Assembly (NCBI GenBank): GCA_022448645.1
Contig: JAKVBZ010000081.1
Location: forward strand, 1-23,874
Origin: Pirellulaceae bacterium
Lineage (GTDB): Bacteria; Planctomycetota; Planctomycetia; Pirellulales; Pirellulaceae
Direction: 5' to 3'
Length of the DNA stretch: 23,874 bases
In this document: one piece after another, positions 7,806 to 14,572 of the stretch
Layout of the letters: every line of letters begins with the position of its first letter
Numbering within the stretch: the first letter of the stretch is position 1
The notes under the pieces: generated by a model
Databases searched by the model: none
The model's input: only the letters and a program-made list of their open reading frames with translations
Told to the model about the DNA's origin: nothing
Translations under genes and position numbers: made by a program

Positions 7806-9173
7806 ATGAAACGTTGGGCACTTGTATTGGGACCTCTGTTGGCCGTGGCGGTTGCCGGATGTACCGTCATGGGAAACTCTTCCACGGCCGTCACATGGAC
7901 GGTCGCCATGACAGTGCTCTGTGCGTCCTGGTGGATTTTCGAACCGATTCCGATTTCCATCACGGCGTTGATTCCCTTGTTTGTCTTTCCCTGCGTCGGT
8001 GTGTTAACACCTCTAGCCGTAGGACAGGTGATGACGAACAAGGTCATCCTACTCTTGTTAGGAGGCTTCATCCTCTCGGCCGGCATGGAACGTAGTGGAG
8101 CCCATCGACGATTGGCACTCAGGATGGTAACGGTGTTCGGGAGTGCCAGCGGTCGACGATTAGTATTTGGCTTCATGGCAGCAGCCGGATTACTGAGCAT
8201 GTGGATTTCCAACGCGGCCGCGACACTGATGTTGTTGCCCATTGCATTGGCCGTCGTTGAGAATACGACCAATTCACGTCTGCGGACTAGCCTCTTGCTC
8301 GGTATTGCTTATGCCGCCAGCCTGGGTGGCATCACGACACCCATTGGGACTCCTCCGAACCTAGTATTCCTGCAAGTTTTCGAAGCGAATACAGGTATGG
8401 AGCCATCCTTTCTGAATTGGATGATGTGGAGCTTGCCCGTCGTCGTCATCATGGCTCCTCTCACAGGCATTTGGTTAACACGGAAACTAGATCAACACGA
8501 GCCAATCCTCTTGCCTCCTGTAGGAAGGTGGAACCCTGCGGAAACTCGAATGATGATAGTCTTCGTCCTCACAGCGATTCTCTGGGTTACTCGCCGCGAG
8601 CCATGGGGTGGCTGGAGCCAGTGGATCAACTTACCACAAGCCAACGATGCTGCGGTGGCACTAACGGCGGTGGCCATCATGTTTTTGATCCCCAACGGAA
8701 CTAACGGGAAACTCATGGACTTGAAAACTGCAATCAAAATACCTTGGGGCATCTTAATCCTTTTCTGTGGTGGGATCGCCATTGCCAAGGCATTCGTGAG
8801 CACCGGTTTGAGTGAAATCCTGGGGAACACGCTTGGTCAGTTAGGAACCTTTCCACCCATCCTGTTGATCGGCATGGTCTGCCTGGTGGTAACATTCCTG
8901 ACCGAGGTCACAAGCAATACGGCCACAACCACTTTGTTGCTTCCTATTCTTGCGTCGGCTGCACTTGCGGCCGATGTTGACCCCAAAATCCTGATGGTCC
9001 CCGCCACCATCAGCGCGAGCTTTGCCTTTATGTTGCCCGTCGCCACCGCTCCGAACGCCATCGTCTTTGGAACTCAAGAATTGACCGTCCGCACCATGGC
9101 CCGAGAAGGCCTGTTGTTAAATCTGGTAGGAGCGATCGTGGTAACGGCAGTCTGCTATCTCTGGTTCGGATAA
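7806..9173 (+). CDS. SLC13/DASS family sodium-dependent anion (dicarboxylate or sulfate) transporter
   Basis: A 455-residue multi-spanning inner-membrane carrier of the divalent anion:sodium symporter family, which imports dicarboxylates, citrate or sulfate with Na+. Family motifs are clear. The first SNT-type motif is SNA at 135-137 (WISNAAAT), followed by SLGGITTPIGTPPN at ~172-185. The second motif is SNT at 370-372 (TEVTSNTATTTLLLP), followed by the family signature SASFAFMLPVATAPNAIVFG near the C-terminus. The length is usual for the bacterial family. It lies 11 nt after the GH-like gene and has no clear ribosome-binding site, which suggests translation linked to the upstream gene. Its stop is only 8 nt from the stop of the convergent gene at 9182-9658. 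Substrate cannot be told from sequence alone. Confidence 0.93.
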   Translation: MKRWALVLGPLLAVAVAGCTVMGNSSTAVTWTVAMTVLCASWWIFEPIPISITALIPLFVFPCVGVLTPLAVGQVMTNKVILLLLGGFILSAGMERSGAHRRLALRMVTVFGSASGRRLVFGFMAAAGLLSMWISNAAATLMLLPIALAVVENTTNSRLRTSLLLGIAYAASLGGITTPIGTPPNLVFLQVFEANTGMEPSFLNWMMWSLPVVVIMAPLTGIWLTRKLDQHEPILLPPVGRWNPAETRMMIVFVLTAILWVTRREPWGGWSQWINLPQANDAAVALTAVAIMFLIPNGTNGKLMDLKTAIKIPWGILILFCGGIAIAKAFVSTGLSEILGNTLGQLGTFPPILLIGMVCLVVTFLTEVTSNTATTTLLLPILASAALAADVDPKILMVPATISASFAFMLPVATAPNAIVFGTQELTVRTMAREGLLLNLVGAIVVTAVCYLWFG

Positions 9174-9181
9174 CCCAAGAT

Positions 9182-9658
9182 CTACTCGACGACTTCCATG
9201 TCGTGATCAAAATGCCGAATGGCAGCCTGGGGATCGAGATTAAAAATTGCCCTTCCCAAAGTATCCCACTGCTGGTTTACGAACAGGAACACGGCAGTGG
9301 CGGCACGCAAATTACTCACCGCTTCAACATCTTCCATACCACCACCTTCGATCGCTTCGAAACCAATCGTGATTCCCACCAAGGCACACAACTCACCAGA
9401 ATGACGGTCACGGGCGAACTGCACATCGTTTTCGAAATCGACTCGCACCCAAGCCAGACCGCGAGGTTTCCCACTCGCTCCAGCCAATTGCACGAATTTC
9501 GCCTCTAGATGTTCGCGCTGTCGTCGAAATTGCTCCTGTGCCTGGAGCGTGTTTCGTCGCCGAGCCTCCTCTTGTCGTCGCCTAAAAAAAACAATTGCTA
9601 CAATCGTGGCCACCAAGCCAACGACCACTATGACTAAAGCAAGGATTATTCTATACAC
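9182..9658 (-). CDS. Small membrane-anchored protein of unknown function
   Basis: A 158-residue protein I do not recognise. One hydrophobic segment at residues ~3-26 (IILALVIVVVGLVATIVAIV) is followed by FFRRRQEEARRR, which by the positive-inside rule favours a cytoplasmic C-terminal part. Residues ~30-55 are charged and helical. Residues ~60-158 look globular (GLAWVRVDFENDVQFARD, LCALVGITIGFEAIEGGGME, AVFLFVNQQWDTLGRAIFNL). The start is GTG; there is no suitable in-frame ATG, and an AGGA lies 7 nt upstream (9666-9669 on the plus strand). It is convergent with the transporter and divergent from nfo. Coding quality is reasonable: an anchor plus a compact domain, with no low-complexity noise. 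Function is unknown. Confidence 0.75.
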   Translation of the reverse strand: MYRIILALVIVVVGLVATIVAIVFFRRRQEEARRRNTLQAQEQFRRQREHLEAKFVQLAGASGKPRGLAWVRVDFENDVQFARDRHSGELCALVGITIGFEAIEGGGMEDVEAVSNLRAATAVFLFVNQQWDTLGRAIFNLDPQAAIRHFDHDMEVVE

Positions 9659-9938
9659 AAGGCCATCCTGTAGTAGCAGACTTCGATGTGTAAAGGCACA
9701 CGTACCAGAATTGTAGTCGCTCTTTCGAGAATGACAACCAAGTTCACCAACTGTCGAAACAACATCTATGAAATTTATTTACGTTCAACGTGAAAGACGG
9801 TCTCAGCTGGATGGACGGACAACCATGTCCCCACCCCACCCTTTACAAAAAGCTGCCGTGATCTCATAGCAGGTAAAAACAACATCCTCTACGATTCAAT
9901 CAACAAGCCCCAACCAGGCAGGAGCAAAACAGACCACG
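9659..9938. other. Divergent intergenic region upstream of nfo
   Basis: This 280-base stretch lies between the GTG start of the small membrane protein and the ATG of endonuclease IV, so it should hold promoters for both. It contains the near-perfect palindrome listed at 9778-9795. No RNA gene was recognised. GGAG at 9921-9924 is 14 nt before the nfo ATG, too far for a standard ribosome-binding site. Confidence 0.4.
9778..9795. promoter_or_regulatory. Short palindrome upstream of nfo, candidate operator
   Basis: ACGTTCAACGT at 9781-9791 is an 11-base perfect inverted repeat around a central C, flanked by TTT and GAAA, which extend the symmetry with one bulge. It lies about 145 bases before the nfo start. 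Palindromes of this size can bind dimeric regulators, but it also occurs by chance and matches no operator I can name. Confidence 0.25.
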
Positions 9939-10793
9939 ATGGCAATTCTCGGTGCTCACATGTCGATAGCAGGAGGTTATTACAAAGCTGTCGAAGAAGC
10001 CCATCGCTGCGGTTGCGAATGTGTGCAAATATTCACAAAGAACAACAATCAGTGGCGTGCCAAGCCAATCACCGAAACCGACATTCACGAGTTTCGCTCC
10101 AAGCTGAAAGAACTCAACATTGGCCATCCGATCTCTCACAGTTCCTACCTGATTAATTTGGCAAGTCCTAAGCCTGAACTTTGGAAGAAATCAGTCGCGG
10201 CATTTATTGTCGAATTAGAACGGGCTGAAGCATTAGGGATCCCTTATGTGGTCCTTCACCCAGGCGCGTTTGTGGACAGCAGCGAAGCGCAAGGAATCCG
10301 TCGCGTCATCCGGGCCCTCGACCAAGTACACCGCAGTCTAAAAGGCATTGCGGCACAGTGCCTGCTCGAAACGACAGCTGGACAGGGCACCAATTTAGGT
10401 TGGCAATTCGACCAGTTGGCACGAATGCTAGATGGTGTGCGGGAGCCAGAACGGCTAGGCGTTTGCTTGGACACCTGCCATGTTTTTGCCGCAGGATATA
10501 GCATGGACACAGAAAAAGCCTATAAGAAAACAATGCGTGAACTAAATCAAACCATTGGAGTAAAACGTGTCCGAGCTTTTCATCTCAACGACAGTCGTCG
10601 AGAACTGGGGTCACGTGTCGACCGACACGAACACATCGGACGAGGCCACATGGGATTGGAACCTTTTCGCTGGTTGCTCGCCGACCGCAGGTTCCGCAAG
10701 ATACCGATGTACCTGGAAACTCCGAAAGGCACCGAAAAGGGTCAACCTCTGGACACGATTAATCTGAACACGTTACGTAAATTGATCCCGTAA
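9939..10793 (+). CDS. nfo: Endonuclease IV (AP endonuclease, deoxyribonuclease IV)
   Basis: A 284-residue enzyme of base excision repair. It cuts the DNA backbone 5' to abasic sites and removes 3'-blocking groups, using a three-zinc centre in an AP-endonuclease family 2 TIM barrel. All nine expected metal ligands are visible, in spacing close to E. coli Nfo: His67 (SHSSY), His107 (HPGAF), Glu144 (LETTAGQGTNLG), Asp178 and His181 (LDTCHVFAAGY), His215 (FHLNDS), Asp228 and His230 (GSRVDRHEHIGRGHMG), and Glu260 (LETPKG). The length is normal and the start MAILGAHMSIAGG is the family N-terminus. The GNAT gene follows after 41 nt on the same strand and may be co-transcribed. Confidence 0.97.
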   Translation: MAILGAHMSIAGGYYKAVEEAHRCGCECVQIFTKNNNQWRAKPITETDIHEFRSKLKELNIGHPISHSSYLINLASPKPELWKKSVAAFIVELERAEALGIPYVVLHPGAFVDSSEAQGIRRVIRALDQVHRSLKGIAAQCLLETTAGQGTNLGWQFDQLARMLDGVREPERLGVCLDTCHVFAAGYSMDTEKAYKKTMRELNQTIGVKRVRAFHLNDSRRELGSRVDRHEHIGRGHMGLEPFRWLLADRRFRKIPMYLETPKGTEKGQPLDTINLNTLRKLIP

Positions 10794-10834
10794 CGTGAGC
10801 CTCCAGCCGAACTCCCTCATTCACACGAGATCAC

Positions 10835-11266
10835 ATGACGAGCCCTGCCGAACTACACTATCGTCGAGCCGTTGAAGCCGATTTTGTTCATATCAACGAC
10901 TTCTTGGATCCCATGGTCCAGCAGCAGCAACTTTTGCCTCGCACGGACGCAGAACTTACCAAACTGCTGGAACTTGCTTTCGTGGCCATGGACGGGGAAA
11001 GGGTGGTAGGCTTTTGCGCCGTAGAAATCTATTCGCGGAAATTGGCTGAAATCCAGGGACTTGCTGTTGCTACTTCTCATCAACGACAAGGAATCGGAAG
11101 TCGATTGGTAGAATTGTGCGTGGAATTGGCACGCAAAGAAAATGTCCACGAGCTGATGGCAATTACTGCCTCGGAAGGCTTATTTCAGGAATGTGGCTTT
11201 CAGTACGCACTGCCTAATCAAAAACGAGCTCTCTTTATCCATCCGGCTCCACGAGAAGAAGGCTAG
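10835..11266 (+). CDS. GNAT family N-acetyltransferase (N-acetylglutamate synthase-like domain)
   Basis: A 143-residue single-domain acetyltransferase that should transfer acetyl from acetyl-CoA. The acetyl-CoA-binding motif A is at ~74-90 (QGLAVATSHQRQGIGSRL), followed by helix LVELCVELARKEN and the ASEGLFQECGFQ segment typical of the fold. RRAVEADFVHINDF with QQQLLPRTDAEL and MDGERVVGFCAVEIY resembles the GNAT domain of N-acetylglutamate synthases, but there is no amino-acid-kinase domain. A role in arginine synthesis is therefore possible but unproven. A weak purine stretch (cgaga) precedes the ATG. It follows nfo by 41 nt. Confidence 0.88.
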   Translation: MTSPAELHYRRAVEADFVHINDFLDPMVQQQQLLPRTDAELTKLLELAFVAMDGERVVGFCAVEIYSRKLAEIQGLAVATSHQRQGIGSRLVELCVELARKENVHELMAITASEGLFQECGFQYALPNQKRALFIHPAPREEG

Positions 11267-11621
11267 AAGGTTTCTGCCAGCTTCCGCCCACAGCTATTTA
11301 CTTTCGCGGCGTCGCTACTGGAAATCGGCATTCCAACGGTCTTCAGGTGCTGCTCGCGACCAACCTATCTCTCCACTTACCTCAATACTGATCTGTAGGT
11401 GGTTTCACAGCGCTGCGCACTAAGACATTTTCAGCGATATGCAAACTGTCCACCAGCAGCAACCGTTTGGCGCCACACGGTAAAAGATCACTCAACACAC
11501 CGTCAACTAATCAACTTTTCTTGTCGACAGAAAACAATGCCCTCAAAACTCCAGCTCGCTACTCGTCATCCAACAAAAGAGAAGCGTCGGCCAGGATATC
11601 CATGGGAGAGTACGGGGCGCT
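11267..11621. other. Convergent intergenic region, no gene seen
   Basis: A 355-base gap between the stop of the GNAT gene (plus strand) and the stop of the cytochrome/WD40 gene (minus strand). Short open frames are present on the plus strand, but their translations are Arg/Ser/His-rich with no recognisable domain. No strong hairpin with a T-run was found for either transcript. A 5-bp ACGGG/CCCGT stem at 11612-11629 overlaps the minus-strand stop codon and lacks a T-tract. Confidence 0.5.
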
Positions 11622-14393
11622 TTACCCGTCCGAATCGGTAGTTCCGACAGTTCCAGCACTGACCTGAGTGGCGGAATCGGGCTTTTCCAGCCCCTGCAGT
11701 ATACGAACTTGACGACGAGTTTCGTCTAAAGCGTTAAGAAGCTGTTCGGAACGGTCTGCCATCTGATCAGCCACCTGGCGTGTTTGCACTAATTGGTTTT
11801 GAACCTCAGACAGTTTTGCTGTGGCAGCCTCACTCTTCTGGTTTGCGGTAATCAACTGCTCTCCGAATTCTTTTATCCGCTGAACTTGCTCTTGCATTTC
11901 TGCTTTGAGCGTCTGAACTTGCTCAGCCAATTGAGTCTGTTCAGTTTGCCGCTCCTTTAACCGCTGCAATTGTTGTGCGGAGGTTGCCTGGAGTTGTTCG
12001 TAAGTACTCTGCAGTCCTTCGTCTGCCGTATTGAGTGCCAAAGCATCCTGTAAGGATTTGACAGCTTGCGTCAGCAATTCGATGGCCTGCTGTTGACGAT
12101 TCATCCAGTCTACATTCGATTCTCGCGTGGCACCCAACTGCTGTATGGATTCTTGGTGACTTGCCAAGGCTGTTTCGGTCTCCGCCAGCTCGTTTTGAAA
12201 ACGTTGGACATGCAAACGGGCTTGTTCGGTGGCCGCTGTGGCATCCCGCACTGCCTGCTCGGCTCCCCGTACCACGCCCATCTGTTCGGCGAGGGCTGTT
12301 TGGCTATTCAGCCAGTCCTCGGATGCAGCAGATCGTTGGCCCCGCAAATCACCCAAAACAACCGTGAATTCTACTTCATCCTGCCAGCGAATGAGTTGTT
12401 TCTCCGCCATATTCCGTTGTTGTTGTTGTTGGTTGAACGAACGTTCTGACTCTTCTCGAGACTCCATGGCCTTCGCCAAAGGTTCGCGCATGGCCTCGCG
12501 CTGTTGGACAGCAGCATCCCGTTCCGTGGTCAGCCGTTGAGACTCACTCTCTGCCGTTGCCAATTCCTTCTGTTTTTCAGGAAGGAGTATGGAAGCGGTC
12601 TTCTGCTGCTCCGTAGCCTGCGTCAGCTGAGCACTGCGTGCTCGGGCAATCTCATCTATTTTGGCCGCCTGCACTGCCAATTCCTGGTCACCAGGCGCGG
12701 CTTCCGCAGCGCCCATTGCTCTCGCCGCCGCCTCATTCAAATTGGGCACCACGGGTTCCAGCCGTTGAATCGTGGCAGCCGACTCTTCCGTAACGGCCGT
12801 CACCTGTACGACTCCTTGACGAGCGTTCGTGGCGGTTTGCTGGCTACTTGCCAATTCAGTCGTCAGCCGCTCTACCAATTGTTCCGTATCCTGCATGCTG
12901 TTGGCCAATTGTTCGTGTGCCTGGCGTGCGGACAGCGTCTCCTTACTCGTTTCTTGAAGTACTTGGTCCTGTCGAGCTAATTCTGTCTGGGCAATGACCA
13001 CTCGCTGGCTAAGCAACGGTGGGTTGGTATCCAGCTGGCCCAACAGCTTGCCATCCGCCACGTCCCACACTCGCAGCTCACCTCGCCAATCTCCTGCAAT
13101 CACACCGTTTGTTTCGTCACAAAATGTGGTGCGTAACGCTAAGTCCTGAAACGCGTCAAACGAACGCAACACTTTTCCATTGGCATCCCACAACTTCGCA
13201 ACGCGGTCACGTCCGCAGGTCACAAGCCGGCCGTCACGTGAAAATTCCACGCATGCCACACCACCGCCATGAGCTCCCCAATTCTTAATCTGGCCGCCGT
13301 TCTCCATTTCCCACAGTTTCACCGATCCATCTTCACTACACGAGGCAAGTACGTTCGAATCACTACGCCAGGACAAGGCAGTGATAGCGCTCCCGTGTCC
13401 CTTCAACGCGAGGTATTCCCGACCGCTATAAGCTTCCCAAACAAACAAGCCGCCATTGCGATCGGCCGTAGCCAACAAGACTCCATCCGGGCTGAATGCG
13501 AGCGCCTGGATCCAATCCGTATGCTTCCGTACTTCATACTTCACTTTTGCGGTTTCGGTGGAATGCACTCGGACAACTCGTCCCGGTCCGCCCATCGCTA
13601 CAAGCCGCAGGTTAGCGCTCAAATCGGCGGCGAGCACTGTATCCAGTTCATCTCCCACACGAAGCACGCGTTCTCCGCTGCGCACATCCCACACGACTGT
13701 CCGTCCAGCTGCAGCACCTTGCCCTCCGCCGGCCAACAACAACGAACCATCTTGTGAAAACTTCAGTACATGGACTTCGCCCTCCTGAAAAGGCAGTACC
13801 CCCAGAAGCTCGGTTGGTTTGCTTTGATACAAAAGAACCTGACGCTGCCCTCCTACAGCCACCAACGGCGCCCACGGACTGGTCGCGATAGCAGTGATCG
13901 CATTTCGTTGTTCGGTTTGCACTACCGGTTCTTTACTCAGTCGCCCCGGAGTGGCAACCTCGGCGGGACGCTCTCCAGCAGCTGCCGCCACGAATGATTT
14001 ACCAGGCTTCTTGGCCACATGAGCTTTACTGGCAGCATTTTCGAGCGCTCCACCATCAATCCAGTCCCGCACGGTGGCAATCATCTCGTCGGGAATCTTT
14101 GGCGATTCGGGAGGCATCGCCGGTTCTTCTTCGTGGGTGATCAACATGTACAGGTAGCTGGACGACGAGTCCCCCGGCTCGACCACCTCACCCGATCCAC
14201 CTCCTTGCATGACGCCCGTGTAGTTTGTCAAATCCAAGTCGCCACTGCGCTTGTCCGGGTTGTGACAAGCGGAACATTTCTGACGAAACACTGCTTTGAC
14301 GTGCTCGTCGTAGGTAATCTTTTCCTGTGCGACCACGGAAAACGGCCACCAGACATGGAGCAAAACAGCATAAATGACGAATTGGCGTGTCAT
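11622..14393 (-). CDS. Exported cytochrome c (PSCyt1-type)/WD40 repeat/coiled-coil fusion protein
   Basis: A 923-residue protein, last gene of the minus-strand cluster. The ATG at 14393 gives a signal peptide (FVIYAVLLHVWWPFSVVAQ); an open extension to 14513 has no signal character. A class I cytochrome-like domain follows, with CSACH at 40-44 and candidate axial Met93 in EEPAMPPESPKIP, as in planctomycete cytochromes (PSCyt1). Residues ~155-455 hold about six or seven WD40 repeats (AFSPDGVLLATADRNGGLFV, LASCSEDGSVKLWEM, GRDRVAKLWDANG, GDWRGELRVWDV). Residues ~455-905 are a Gln/Glu/Ala-rich coiled coil with heptads. The tail is polar and ends TDSDG. It probably works outside the cytoplasm, in electron transfer or as a scaffold with the DUF1549/DUF1553 protein. 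That role is inferred. Confidence 0.92.
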   Translation of the reverse strand: MTRQFVIYAVLLHVWWPFSVVAQEKITYDEHVKAVFRQKCSACHNPDKRSGDLDLTNYTGVMQGGGSGEVVEPGDSSSSYLYMLITHEEEPAMPPESPKIPDEMIATVRDWIDGGALENAASKAHVAKKPGKSFVAAAAGERPAEVATPGRLSKEPVVQTEQRNAITAIATSPWAPLVAVGGQRQVLLYQSKPTELLGVLPFQEGEVHVLKFSQDGSLLLAGGGQGAAAGRTVVWDVRSGERVLRVGDELDTVLAADLSANLRLVAMGGPGRVVRVHSTETAKVKYEVRKHTDWIQALAFSPDGVLLATADRNGGLFVWEAYSGREYLALKGHGSAITALSWRSDSNVLASCSEDGSVKLWEMENGGQIKNWGAHGGGVACVEFSRDGRLVTCGRDRVAKLWDANGKVLRSFDAFQDLALRTTFCDETNGVIAGDWRGELRVWDVADGKLLGQLDTNPPLLSQRVVIAQTELARQDQVLQETSKETLSARQAHEQLANSMQDTEQLVERLTTELASSQQTATNARQGVVQVTAVTEESAATIQRLEPVVPNLNEAAARAMGAAEAAPGDQELAVQAAKIDEIARARSAQLTQATEQQKTASILLPEKQKELATAESESQRLTTERDAAVQQREAMREPLAKAMESREESERSFNQQQQQRNMAEKQLIRWQDEVEFTVVLGDLRGQRSAASEDWLNSQTALAEQMGVVRGAEQAVRDATAATEQARLHVQRFQNELAETETALASHQESIQQLGATRESNVDWMNRQQQAIELLTQAVKSLQDALALNTADEGLQSTYEQLQATSAQQLQRLKERQTEQTQLAEQVQTLKAEMQEQVQRIKEFGEQLITANQKSEAATAKLSEVQNQLVQTRQVADQMADRSEQLLNALDETRRQVRILQGLEKPDSATQVSAGTVGTTDSDG

Positions 14394-14572
14394 AGATCTT
14401 CTTGACTGGCGAGGTGTCGGTGTAATCGTGGCTAAAAGGGTGCCTGGCCGGAACTTCGGTCGCTTGTAGTGAATCCGAATATGACCATCATGTTTATTTT
14501 CTAAGCGAAGCATTCGCGCCGTTTCGACAATGACTTACGCGACCTCAATCTGGCCTACTTGAAATTTTCGAG

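Noticed and set aside
11612..11629. ACGGG/CCCGT stem at the end of the cytochrome/WD40 gene as a terminator
   Set aside because: Only 5 bp, straddles the stop codon and has no T-tract after it on the minus strand.
12504..12980. Long plus-strand open frame opposite the coiled-coil region
   Set aside because: It is antisense to a strongly supported gene; its translation is Cys/Arg/Leu-rich with no domain, as expected from the opposite strand of Gln/Glu codons.
14394..14513. 40-residue upstream extension of the cytochrome/WD40 protein
   Set aside because: It is polar and basic and would bury the signal peptide; ATG 14393 directly precedes the hydrophobic segment and follows a purine-rich AAGAAG.
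14505..14517. GCGAA/TTCGC hairpin between the DUF1549/DUF1553 and cytochrome/WD40 genes
   Set aside because: A 5-bp stem with a 3-base loop and no T-run on either side; likely chance.
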